From Orthonyx spaldingii (taxonomy: Eukaryota > Chordata > Aves > Passeriformes > Orthonychidae), in NCBI GenBank assembly GCA_013397795.1, contig VZTJ01005695.1, positions 1-64,000 of the forward strand: a stretch of DNA of 64,000 nt. The letters run 5' to 3'. Made by a program: the position numbers and the translations under genes. Positions 37,601 through 48,400 of this stretch are shown here, in pieces (the stretch's first letter is position 1; each line of letters starts with the position of its first letter). The notes beneath the pieces are model-generated. The model was not told where the DNA came from. It did no database searches and worked only from the letters and a program-made list of their open reading frames with translations.

Positions 37601-38717
37601 GCTAGTTTGAGGGACTGGGAAAGCCATTGGGTAAGTTAGATTTGTATGCTGCTTCTAAAATTAAATTTTTGCATTAAGGGGAAAAAACCCCAAACTACTA
37701 CGTGCTCTATTTCCCTGATCTCAGGCTGTTTCAAGACGAATCAGGTGCTTTGAATGTATTATTAATTTAATTTTTATTCTTAAGATTGCAGGCAGACCAG
37801 CATCTGGCCTGTGAGTTGCACTTGCTAGCTGTTCTTTACAAACTTTGATTTATACAAACTCCTCATTGCTGAGAAAGTTGCTGAAGTAGCTTTCGCAGAA
37901 GTGCTACACTGACAGAAAATCACAACTCTCACATGGACAATGGACAGAGAGAATCTTGAAGAAAATAAATACCTTATTGAAATATTTTAAGCAAGTTGTG
38001 CCTGCACAAGTGAAGCAAGAGAAAATGTGGCTTTTAGCTTTTGAAAACATCCTCAGATTTTCCTGCGAGTTCCATTTTTCAATTTAATAGCTATGTGACA
38101 CGCATTTGACACATCTCTCCTGCAATATAGAACATCTTCCTATCTTTATTTTCTGGGAAATATGTCTCTCCAGTGGGGTCACATTTAAGACAGATGAGAT
38201 GGAATCTGGATTTCTATAGTTTTGCCTAAATAAGGATTGAAAAAAAGCTGCCTAAAATTCCATCTGTTAAACACCACTTGGTGTGCGTTATTCTCCTTAA
38301 GAATGAAAGAATTTCTTTCTCAAAGGTGGAATTTAAAGCAGCGTTTCCTGTAGAGCGTGAATTGTGTCCTTTGGAGGAAGCTCAGAAGCACAGTTTGGGC
38401 CCAGTTTGGAGGAGAGGCCTTAACAGACTTGAACCCACACACAGTGGGTATGAATTTGGCTGTTTGTTTCTGTGTCTGTTTCCAGATGTCAGTGTTAGAT
38501 TTGGCTAAGTCACCCGCAGGTCTGAGGGTTTCCACTGCCTGCGAATTGACTTGTTCACCCTGAAATTCTCTGTCTTCCACTGGAGTGAACCAGGAAAGCA
38601 CAGAGTTAAATCCGTGAATGTGCCTAAAGAAACAGCAAGGGGCTTTGGCTGCATTATCATCTTCAGTGCTGTAATCTTAATATTGTCCACGTGGTAATGG
38701 TTTTTTCCACAGCAGAA
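34637..38717. other. Single-copy non-coding DNA, no gene seen
   Basis: About 4.1 kb with no recognised repeat; AT-rich from 35.2 to 38.3 kb. One microexon-like segment (35,360-35,398, minus) is listed separately. Confidence 0.45.
35360..35398 (-). other. Microexon-like segment, 39 bp, unidentified (weak)
   Basis: On the minus strand a strong T-rich tract ends in TTTTGCAG at 35,399. It is followed by 39 bp (13 codons, phase 0 to 0: QDDIRNKLKRIYK) and AAG/GTAATA as donor. The splice-signal shape is the best of the candidates, but 39 bp carries little coding information. No protein is recognised. Confidence 0.2.
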
Positions 38718-38868
38718 AATCAGAGAATCACAGAATGGTTTGGGTTGGGAGGGATCTCAAGGCCCATCCCATCCCACCCCTGCCATGGGCAGGGACACCT
38801 TCCACTGTCCCAGGCTGCTCCAAGCCCCAATGTCCAACCTGGCCTTGGACACTGCCAGGGATCCAGGG
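38718..38868 (-). mobile_element. CR1 LINE 3' fragment, antisense, part 1 (split by LTR)
   Basis: Minus-strand CR1 3' end ('gagaatcacagaatgg' through 'actgccagggatccaggg'). It is interrupted at 38,868 by an LTR insertion and resumes at 39,385 with the directly following CR1 sequence. The two parts join without loss once one copy of the 5-bp duplication is removed. Confidence 0.95.
38864..38868. repeat. Target-site duplication, left copy (CAGGG)
   Basis: Five bases repeated exactly at 39,385-39,389. Uninterrupted CR1 copies elsewhere in the window show the single-copy pre-insertion site (ATCCAGGGGCAG). Confidence 0.95.
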
Positions 38869-39384
38869 TGTACTAGTTTGAAAACAAACCAGTGGGAGAT
38901 CTCAAGTCAGAATTATAATTTAATAGAAAAATTAAAATAAATGCAATAATACAAGGAAAAAGAAACCAAAACTGACAGTTGGATACAACCTAACACCCTG
39001 TTAGTCAGGGTGGTGGTAGCAGTCCAAGTGAAGTGGTTCAGTTGAAGCAGTGATCCTGTAGAAGAGTCTGGTCTTCACCTGAAGGTCCAGTGGTAGCTCT
39101 TGTCCTCTGGGAATCCAGTAGGCAGGGCTGACTTGTGCAGTTCCAAAGCCCAGGTTGTATCCAGGTGGGAATGCTTGGCTCCTCCCCCTAGGTGGAGCAT
39201 CTCACAATGGGATGAGGTAATTCCATGAGTCATGTGGTGGGTTCTTGATGGCCCATTAACAGAGAAAACCCCGGAGGGAGTTACCAGGGGTGAGTCATGG
39301 CAGGAGATAACAAACAGTGCCCCACTTGTTTTAACAGCTTGTGGAGATGGTAATAGAATATATCTTATATTGCAACCTAGGACA
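38869..39384 (-). mobile_element. Solo LTR, ERVL-like family (copy 2), nested in CR1
   Basis: A 516-bp element in antisense orientation (plus-strand ends TGTACTAG...CTAGGACA). It is flanked by the perfect 5-bp duplication CAGGG and inserted into a CR1 copy whose empty site is known from sister copies. This fixes the element ends to the base. It is homologous along its length to 31,563-32,103. A 5-bp duplication and TG...CA ends fit class III ERVL-type elements; the class call is inference. No internal retroviral region remains. Confidence 0.95.
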
Positions 39385-39426
39385 CAGGGGCAGCCACAGC
39401 TTCTCTGGGCACCCTGTGCCAGGGCC
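39385..39426 (-). mobile_element. CR1 LINE fragment, antisense, part 2 (split by LTR)
   Basis: Continuation of the CR1 at 38,718-38,868: 'caggggcagccacagcttct' through 'ccctgtgccagggcct'. After this the CR1 match stops, which is the 5' truncation point. Confidence 0.92.
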
Positions 39427-39686
39427 TCATTATTCCAGAATATTGGATGTACCTATCCCTGAATAGTGGGAACAGCAGCTGCAGCTGTGGAGAAGCCAGG
39501 CCATAAGCAGGACCAGTTGTGCAGCAGCAGGACTCATCTGGGATGAGACCACCCTTGTCCTTTAAGGAAATTTTGTATTTGTGCCTTAGGCTCAGGAAAT
39601 TGTCATCTCATTAAATTTGTCTTCTTCCTTAGGCTCTGTAGTCTCTATTTCAGATGGTACTTTGCAATATCTGCTGGGTTAGACCA

Positions 39687-39935
39687 GAATCACAGAAATG
39701 TTAAGGCTGGAAAAGACCTTTAATATCATCCAGTCCAAACATCAACCCAGCACCACCCCATTCACCACTAAACCACATCCTCAGGTGCCTCGTCCTGCTG
39801 GTTTTTGAACACCTCCAGGGATGATTGAACACTTCCACCACTGCCCTGGGCATCCTGTTGCATTGCTTTACAATCATTTCCATGAAGAGATTTTTCCTGA
39901 TAGCCAATCTAAACCTCTAAACTCCTACTTTTCTT
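39687..39935 (-). mobile_element. CR1 LINE fragment, antisense, different subfamily
   Basis: The 3' end reads 'agaatcacagaaatgttaag' then 'aaaagacctttaatatcatc' and the block around 'ttgaacacctccagggatga'. This is a CR1 sequence variant different from the copies at 5.7 or 23.7 kb and resembles 61,537-61,722. It is about 250 bp and 5'-truncated. Confidence 0.88.
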
Positions 39936-40735
39936 ACAGCCAAGGCAGCCAATGTAAAATATCTCCTCACACATTACACTCGGTGGGATCAGACAGATTT
40001 TGATAGGAGTTCAGATAACACCATCTGTTAGAGAAGCTCCTACATGGGATTGTGCGTAGCCAGTGTTCATTGGGTATGTGCAGGATCTACTAAGTGTGTT
40101 CACCACCTTTTTTGTGTGTTTGAAGTTCTTGAGATCTTTTATTTTTAGCCAGGGAATGAATGTGATTGCAGGTTTTTTTAATGGCCTTTAAAAAAGTTGA
40201 GTAAACAACATATGTAATTACTCTGTAGGGAAATATGGCTTAATTAAATCATGAAGTCATTCTATTAGCATATGCACCTGCTGCTTATGTGGTTCATTTC
40301 TTCCAGAAATAACCAATTTACTGAACAGAAATTGTTCTATAGTTCAGCTACCTGGAATGTGTACTTCAGTGGATTGTCTTGTCCTCCTGCAGGCGATTCA
40401 TTGTTGGCCTGCTCACACTGCAGGATGGAGCTCTGCTGGGGCTTGTGAAAGGACAAAGCTTGTCTTGGCTCTTTAAAATCCCCCAAAGCCACTATCATTT
40501 TCATAGCCATTACCTGTGGGGGAAACCTGCTCATCAGATGGGACACAAAAGAAAATGCAGTTCCCTCATGCACCATCATCAAAAAGAGCTTGTGGAAAGA
40601 GCTTGCAAATGCTTGGAAAAGTCGTGGCTGGTGTATAGGACCAAGTTTTCTTATTATTTAGGGTATGCCATGTACTCTGATTAGCTTAATTAGAATGTCT
40701 CAGACAAAATACTCCTGGAAAATTTGAACTTGATG

Positions 40736-40885
40736 GAATCACAGAATATTCTGAGTTGGAACGACCCACAAGGATCATCGAGTCCAGCTCTAGAGTGAGT
40801 GGCCCATTCAGGGATGGAACCTTGGTGTAACCATCACCCTGCACTAAAATATGTCCCACAATGTGCCCAGATTGACCTGAAAAAG
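40736..40885 (-). mobile_element. CR1 LINE fragment, antisense
   Basis: A CR1 3' end with 'atggaatcacagaatattct', 'gagttggaacgacccacaag' and 'gatcatcgagtccagctc', a third CR1 variant in this window. It is about 150 bp; the inner part is diverged. Confidence 0.85.
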
Positions 40886-41406
40886 AATCAGATTTGTTAA
40901 CTTGTAACATGGTGGGATTTAATTCACATCACCTACTCTTGGATATTCTTTTCCTTTGCAATTTTAAAGTGAATGTAAAATACACAGAAGGGAGGAGACG
41001 AGAGCGGAGTTTTCCTTTCTTCCAAGCTATGTAGGGCTGGGGGTATTTGCTTCAACTGCATCTCTGTATCCTTAGAAGAGCTTTAAATACACGGTGTAAG
41101 AGGTAGGGTCAGTATGAAGTGACCTCTCCCCAGTGCTTCCTTCCCATTTCTGGCCAGCAGAACTGTGAAGGTTCTGGAGCTGGTCCTGCATTTAGAGTAC
41201 TGGATTTAATGGCTGTCAGTATTTCACCCTCCTCCAGCTGGGTGCACAAACTTTTCACAGAAGGTCCTGCTCCTTATTTATTGCTTTATCTTCGTTTTTT
41301 ATACCAAGGTGCTTTGAGTATTGTAGAGAGTTTGACTCAGCTGTTCGCCACAGATTTATCCAAGAAAATAGAGACAAAACCCAGCATGTGTGAAGTCCTG
41401 GTTCTG

Positions 41407-41432
41407 GTAAATACTGTTCATGCAGTATTTAC
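41407..41432. other. Perfect 10-bp inverted repeat with 6-nt loop
   Basis: GTAAATACTG, loop TTCATG, then CAGTATTTAC. The stem is perfect but does not extend usefully beyond 10 bp, so it is too short for a typical microRNA precursor. Function unknown. Confidence 0.6.
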
Positions 41433-42663
41433 TAGGTTTGGGTATTTTCTAGGTATTTTATTTTGTATTTTCTAGGTTTGTGAAGCCATCAGTACTCCAA
41501 TGTCACCCTCAAAATTTACATTATCAATGTACATTACTGTATTCCTTCTCTCACCTCTTCCATTTAGGAAATGGATCTCTATCCTGTTGTGATTGCAGCA
41601 GTGACAGCCAGCTATGAAGAATAAATTGTTTACCTTCTGTGTGGGGTGTAGTGTAGGTGTGTTGCAGACATCATTGGGGAATCCATCCTAAGTAATAAAT
41701 GTAAAAGTGACTCATATCCCAGCAGCCACCCCAGAACGAGATTAATGCTTTAATCCTGGCCCACAGGAAAGGCCACAGAATATATTAGTTCCTAATCATT
41801 TCAGGCTGTCTTTAACATGTCCTTCGTTTGTAAAACCCTACACAGCTTTGGTGTGGATTCCTCAAATATTGGCTTTTTCCCAGTGTCCTGTTAAAACAAC
41901 TGAAATCTGCTGGTACACTCAAAATTTCTTTTTAGTACTGGTCATAGGGATTGAGCCTTTTCTGTGGATTTATCTCTAGGATTCAGCTTTCACCACAGCT
42001 CAGGCAAAAGCACAGACCTGACCTTTTTATAAGAGTGTTCTGAAACCTGATTTTTTTTTTCCCATTTAATGTGGTGTTCCAAAGTATGTGGAATAAACGT
42101 TGGAATGCTGGCATGGACTGTTTCTTTGTGGAGCATGCACTCTGCCATTGGGGTTTAAGCAAATTCCAGAGTGTCTGGAGATGTCTGTAGCTTCTGCAGT
42201 GTGGGTGGGAGATATAAAAAAGGCAATCTAAGGGTTTGTGAATTGTGTATTCAAATCAATCGATTCCAAGGTACTGCTTAAGCTCTCTGAAAAGCTACTT
42301 CAAGTTAGATTTTCTTCATGAGCAGCACACCAATTCCACTCAAATACATGTTAGCTGATAAAAAATTCAATCTGCAAGGGAGAAGGGAACACTGAAAATG
42401 CCCTTCCATTAAAAATGGAAGACTTAATTTTGAGAAAGTTAAGAAATATATGCACTTTAGAAAATGAAAGTCTTAATTTCCCAGTGCAAAGATTTAACAC
42501 AACCTCATCTATTTACCAATCAATTTATTGGTGACTTTTACAAAAGCCAGATTAAATGACTTGAGTCAGGCTTTCCATGGCTCCATACCACAGAAAGTGT
42601 GAACACAATCTTCCTTCAGAGTTGTCGTTGGACATTGGATAACGCCTCTCATCTGTTTTTCAG

Positions 42664-42785
42664 ACACATTTCTTTTCTGCTCCACATTTCTGTAAGAGAG
42701 GAAGAACTCTGGAACAGCCACTGGAGTTCTGGTCAGTCCATGACTGGAATTCGTTACTGCCTGCAGTGAAACCCTCACGTTCCAG
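42664..42785 (+). other. Exon-like segment, unidentified (weak)
   Basis: A good acceptor (CTGTTTTTCAG) is followed by 122 bp open in one frame (40 codons + 2 nt) and a CCAG/GTAACC donor. The frame includes GRTLEQPLEFWSVHDWNSLL. A minus-strand frame is open over the same interval. Not recognised; could be chance. Confidence 0.15.
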
Positions 42786-43247
42786 GTAACCCCCAAACTC
42801 CACAGGGAAGTAGGACCCTATGTGTGATCCCTTTTCCTCCCTCCCTCTTCAGCACCTGAGTTACATTGAAGGGATGAAGCCAAAACTTTCAGGAGAGGTG
42901 CTTTGGAGAGCAGGAGATGGGACTTTCTAGGGGACTACCATAAAACTGTCACATGTGCTGCCCAAGGGGGTTAGAGCCTCTGAAAATGCCTCTGAAACTT
43001 GTGCCAATTCAGGCTGCAGCCTGGACGAGAGGAAAAGGTAATGGGAAGGTGTGCAAATAGTGAGGGATGACAGGGGAAGACAATTTCTAATTCAGAACAT
43101 TGCTGCTAGCACATGATTCAGATTCCCCACATTACCTTCTGATGGACAAATAAATAGAGAAATACTTTACTCCAAAAATGTTGTCCAGCCTGTACTTCTT
43201 CTAGTTACGTGGTATCACAGTAACTCAGCCCTCAGCTTAGGAAAACA

Positions 43248-43506
43248 TAATGGCTTCCCACTGCCAGAGGGCAGGGATGGATGGGATATTGGGCAGGAAT
43301 TGTTCCCTGGGAGGGTGGGCAGGCCCTGGCACAGGGTGCCCAGAGAAGCTGTGGCTGCCCCGGGATCCCTGGCAGTGTCCGAGGCCAGGCTGGACATTGG
43401 GGCTTGGAGCAGCCTGGGACAGTGGGAGGTGTCCCTGCCCATGGCAGGAGTGGTGCTGGATGAGCTTTAAGATCTCTTTCAACCAAACTCTTTCAGGATT
43501 CCGTGG
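43248..43506 (+). mobile_element. CR1 LINE 3' fragment
   Basis: Sense CR1 copy from 'aatggcttcccactgcc' through 'gccctggcacagggtgccc' and 'ctggatgagctttaagat' to 'caggattccgtgg'. It is about 259 bp, 5'-truncated, and close to the copies at 5.7 and 12.9 kb. Confidence 0.94.
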
Positions 43507-45170
43507 TATTTAATAACTGTGTTTGCCTCACACTGAGAAGCTTCTAAGTCCAAGCTTTTAGGGACATAAGTGAGTTAAATTTTTTCCCTTTTGAAAGGCT
43601 GAGGCACGTCATTGTTTCATTGTGTGGGGTTAATAAGAGTAGGCAAATTTCTAGGAAAAGGAGTGAAATAAAATCTATTGTGCAAATTTGTAGTATTCCA
43701 ACACTGAAGAAGTATCATGAACAAAAATAATTGAGAGAGAAAAGAGGGACAGGCAGGAATCTGTTTAGTAGGAAGAAAATAACTACTAAACTTTTTAATA
43801 GTACACTTTACTCACCAGCAAAGAGCAGCTGAGGATGATGCTTTAGTGCCAGAGTGGAATATCTCAGCAAAAGCTCTAATTTGTGATTAAATACCTATGC
43901 AGGAGCTTTCCTGTGCTTTGTGTTCTTTTGTATCGGCCCTGGTTCGGTCTGACTGGTGCTGGGTAACTCAGAACAGCTTCGTGTCACGCTCTCTGCTTTT
44001 CCATGAGCTCCATCCCTGTTTCCAGCGCTTCCCGTTTTGGGCAGCATGGATGAGCAGATGGATGTGGTGTCTCCCTCCCTCCCCAGCTGACATCCCAGTG
44101 CTGGAGTTGTCCCAGGTTGGAATTGTCAGCATTCAGCATCCCAGGGATGCTGACAGCCCAGGGAACTGCTGCTGATGCTCAGGCTGACATCAGCACCTTC
44201 GCTCCCTGGCCAGCTCATTCATTTATCCAGAGGAAAAAGGGGGATTCTCTAAAGCTGCAAGTCATGCTGCACCTTACAGTTTTCTTTCCTGTCTACAATT
44301 TTGTTTCTTGTCTACAATTTTTCACCAAAAAGGTTTTAATGGAAAGTTTCATAAACTGGGTTGGGATTGGTGTTTCTCTTTGCTGTAACCTCCATACAAC
44401 TGAACCCTTTCCTGGAGGAAAGAAAAACGATCCTGTTCATCAGACATGGAAAATCTGCTCAGATATGCTGAAATAGGTGGGGGATTGCCGTCTAAATATG
44501 AAGAAATAAGGCATGAAGCCTAAACCTGCATTTGGGTCTCCTGAAGTTTCCTATGAGGGAGAGGCTGACCTTCAGCAGGTAGTGCATCCTGCCTCTGCTA
44601 GGAATTTTAGGATGCAAGTGACCTCCAGAAGTACATTCCTTTTGTTAGGTTTTGCAGGAGATTTACTGACTGTCTTGGGGTGGATGTCTAAACCTTACCT
44701 GGTGGTTTTCAGTGAATTCAATCTGCCTTTAAGCTCCCTGTAACTGAGGTCTCTACCTGCACATGAAGACTACACTGCAGAGACTGTTCATTAATTTTTT
44801 CTGAGGTTCTCAGGTGTTGTGGTCATGGCTGTTTACAGAAATATTTTCTTTCAGGTCAGGTAACTTGGCAAATGCCTGGTGAAACCATTGCCTGTGATGG
44901 ATACTCCAGCAAGAAAGCACAGGGACAAGTGTGGGTGTTGTGTTCTGAAAGAACATGGCAGCAGAGAGAGGTAAGAGTGACCAAACAGATCCATGTAGCA
45001 CTGCACATGTTAAATTCTGTTAAATGTCTGCCTTTTGTGGATGCCTCCTTCTGTTGCTGTTACTGCAACTATGCTGGAAATGACTGTGTCAAAGGAGGAA
45101 ATGTGCAAACAGACACTCAAATGGCAAAAAGCAAAGGCACAGATCACTGCTGTGCCAGAGGGAGGAAGGA
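43507..45170. other. Single-copy non-coding DNA, no gene seen
   Basis: No repeat family is recognised. A 13-bp word (TGTCTACAATTTT) is repeated 19 bp apart at 44,290-44,321. An exon-like segment at 44,855-44,970 is listed separately. Confidence 0.4.
44855..44970 (+). other. Exon-like segment, unidentified (weak)
   Basis: The acceptor TATTTTCTTTCAG and a near-consensus donor (AGAG/GTAAGAG) enclose 116 bp open in one frame (2 nt + 38 codons; includes GETIACDGYSSKKAQGQVWV). It is not in phase with the 42,664-42,785 candidate. No family recognised; it might be a non-coding RNA exon or chance. Confidence 0.18.
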
Positions 45171-45176
45171 GACATT
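45171..45176. repeat. Target-site duplication, left copy (GACATT)
   Basis: Six bases repeated exactly at 45,436-45,441, immediately outside the LTR ends. Confidence 0.9.
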
Positions 45177-45435
45177 TGTCGCTGTTGAACCGATAGCGGA
45201 GTGAAGGAACACATGAATGGTCAGAGAACGCTGAATGAATTTATTTAATTAATAACAGATTTTATATACATGCGAGAAAGCTCTAACAGTCATCCACCCC
45301 CCGGGACTGATTGGCCCGGGCGTCTGACTGCCTGTTTCCAAAGCCACTCTCAGTAACATGGAACTTATCTTATATTTAGTAAGCTTTAGTAGAAAAAAGG
45401 AAAAATTCCTATGGGAAACAATCTGTGCTGTCACA
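45177..45435 (-). mobile_element. Solo LTR, compact ERVK-like family (copy 2)
   Basis: A 259-bp element from TGTCGCTGTTGA to TGCTGTCACA, homologous to 17,868-18,128 and in the same orientation. It is flanked by the perfect 6-bp duplication GACATT, different from that of copy 1, so the two are independent insertions. Minus-strand signals are kept: ATTGG on plus (45,310), TATA (plus 45,260-45,269, TTTTATATAC) and AATAAA (plus 45,240-45,245) about 15 bp away. No internal region adjoins it. Confidence 0.92.
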
Positions 45436-45441
45436 GACATT
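45436..45441. repeat. Target-site duplication, right copy (GACATT)
   Basis: Exact repeat of 45,171-45,176 and the right boundary of the solo LTR. Confidence 0.9.
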
Positions 45442-48400
45442 CACTGTGCAAACACTGGGCACCCACACAGGGAAAAATCTCGGAGCAGTAACTCTCCCCA
45501 CACCTCTGTCCTTGGGAGCTGGGATACTCTGAGAGTTCAAGGTGCCTGTGCCAAGGTGCTGAACCTACTGAGTCAAGAAATATATTCTGGTTTGTGTCAT
45601 CTTCTGTCCTCTAAATGCACCTTTTCCTTCACCAGGAGGAGGCTGAGTCATGAGCCTAGAGCCATACCCAAGACTTCATTCCCCAAACACAAGGGATTTT
45701 GGTTGTACTGACCATTTACTGCGTATCCTGAGGTCTCTCTGGGCAGATTTTGCCTTCTGCCTTTGGGTCCTCAGCAGACTTGTCTTTTCTAACGTCTTTT
45801 GCTGCATCTGATTTTATTCTTTGTCATAATGAAATTGCAGGTTCAATCTGAAATATCTCGGGTGGCACATTTATTCATGTATTAAAGACCACATCTTTTA
45901 ATGTATTTGCTGCCTCATTGTCTGGCTAGTTCTTACCTGTGACTTCAGAGAGAGCTCATAATGGTGGCACAGGCCAATTCTGCACAGCCCTTTCCATCTA
46001 CAGCATACCTGAGCAATGTGAAAATCTGTTCTTTTTCTCCAGCCCCTACTTCTCATTTCATTTCACTCGTTCTAAAAAACAGGGGGAGAGCAGCTTTCCC
46101 CTCTCCTTGCTTAAGAAAGCCACCCAAGGCAAGGTTTTAGTGCTGAAACTGGCCTGACTCTGACAGACAGGTTTAATGCTTTATAATTTTTGCAAGAATA
46201 AATTGTTGTCATGCTCCAAATGGCACTGAATTGGAGCTGTACAATGCTGAAGTGTTTCTTTCTTTTTCCTCCTGGTGCTGTGCTCTGGAAGTAGAAGGAA
46301 AGTTACCCCTAGTACCTGTTTGTCATGATGGTGCTTTCTTTCCAAAGCAGAGATTGGATGTTTTGTCCTGGTATTTCCATCCTCTTGTGTTCGCATCTCA
46401 GGTTTGGTGGTACAGGGCTGTGTTGAACTAAAAGCTGGGAACCAGGCAGTTTCTGCCAGCGCTGTGACAGGTTTCATAACACCGGGGACAAACCTGGCGG
46501 TGAATTTTTCTTTTCAAAGCACACGTCTGTATTAGTCTGCCATGCACGGAGCAGGGGGTATTTTATAGTCATTTATAGACTGAATTTTCCCATGCTGGAG
46601 ACTGCATGGAAGCGCTTTGTGGAATTTGCTGTTACACTGTCTTGAATAGAAGGCCACTGCTGCTATTTGGGAAAGCTTTAAACTCCAGCCCACAGTGTTA
46701 CAAAAGTGCAGGTTTCCCTGTGGCTCTGCCAGCCTCTCATCCTCAGAGGGAGCCCAGCACACCTCACCCGGTGCCACTGGAAGTGAAGAGCGACGTTGGA
46801 GCAGTATAAGTGGCAGGATGTCATTCCTGGAGCAGAGATCCAAGCTCACCTCTGGTAATTGGTTTAAGTTTCTTCCACTTATTTCAACTGAGCAAGAGGC
46901 TGCAGGGGAAGTGTGTCCTCTGCATGCAGAGAACTTCAAAACCTGCAACAGGCTGAGCATTACATCTTACTTCAGATAATTCACCAGCCTTCTCACCTTT
47001 TACTCAAATATAAGTATTTCAAGCCTCTTGTCAATATTAGATGACTCTGTACAGAATACGATGTCAATTTTTACCTTACTGTGGATATTAAAGGATCCCA
47101 GACATACCTGAAATTACTTGAAGTTAACAGATAACTATGATTCATCCATTAAGTCTGCATTTCTCTGAAGTTAATTCATAGGGAAAAATATCCTTTCTCT
47201 TTGAAAAGGGAGAGCTCTGGTAGTGATTTATGGCACGCTGACTTTGCAGGTGTGTAGAGTCAGTGTTCTCCTTTATTGAGGTAAATGTTGGATTAGGGAT
47301 GTGTTTCTTCTTGTGATGGGAATCCCTGGTTTGTTTTATGGGCTGTGATGTAGTTGCACACAAAGGTGATGTGCTCTGTGTGACAATGCTGTGAAACTGC
47401 TTTCCCACACCTGATCCTGGCACTCCCTGCCTTGCTGGATGTGTGAGGAGGGCGATTTCTTTCAGGGCTGTGTTGTGAAGCACAAGTGACAGGGGATAAA
47501 GCCCTGCCCAGCAAAGGATAATCCCTCAGGTTCCTGGCTGGGGCTGTGTCTGCACTGCAGCTCCCAGGACTGAGGCTGCACCCTCTGTTCCCCTGCAGCC
47601 CCTGCCAGCCCCTCCAGCAGCACTCAGGCCCCATGGCACACAGGGCTGGGCTCACAGCACCTCACACGCTGTCAGAGTCTGGGGAGGCTGATCAGACGTC
47701 TCCTCCCCCTCCTGCTATCCAGCATCACTTCACCGATGGATGCAGTGTCAGGAATGTGTTTCTGCAGGTGCCTGCAGCCCTGAGCAGAGGATCCGCTGCT
47801 GCTTTCTTCCTTCTTATTTTTTTTTAATTAATATTCTGGTGTTTTCTGTAAACAATCAATTATTTGCATTTCTCAAAGCATCTGCTGGACAGGTTTTTTT
47901 ACATAGCCAGTTCTGGTATCTCAGCTGAATGTGGCTGTGTAAACATGCCTGTTTTGAAGGCAAATTCAGAAACTGATTTGGTTCCAATTTGAAAAAAATC
48001 CTCAGCAATGTCTTGGCTGAAGCATGTGTAGCCCTCTGATTACATTGGAGGGGTTTTTCCAGAAGATGTTGATTTTCCTGCCTCTTTCTGGGCTGGGTTC
48101 TTTGAGGGCTGTGGTCTGGAGGGTGCTCTGGAGTCTGTTCAGTGGGGGAAAAGAGAAAGGCAGGATTGTCTTTCCTTCCTTGCCTGTAGATCTTTGCTTC
48201 AGAGAGAGAAATACCTACGGGCTCCCCTGCAAGAGGGGCCCACTGTCACTGGGGAAGAAAACATGGAGCTGTTGAATGATCTCAGATTAATTGGACCCAA
48301 TTAATCACAGAGCTTCTCTTCAAGGGAAGCAACCCCAGATCCATTAGCAAGTGTATTTGAAATCTTAACTGTGCTGAGGAGGAGCCAGTAAACAGTGCTA

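Larger units (their letters stand above)
40886..43247. other. Single-copy non-coding DNA, no gene seen
   Basis: About 2.4 kb without a recognised repeat. It contains a short perfect hairpin (41,407-41,432) and an exon-like segment (42,664-42,785), both listed separately. Confidence 0.4.

Noticed and set aside
17862..45441. Possibility that the two compact LTRs are the ends of one 27-kb provirus
   Set aside because: Each has its own different target-site duplication, and the DNA between them is ordinary single-copy sequence with CR1 copies.
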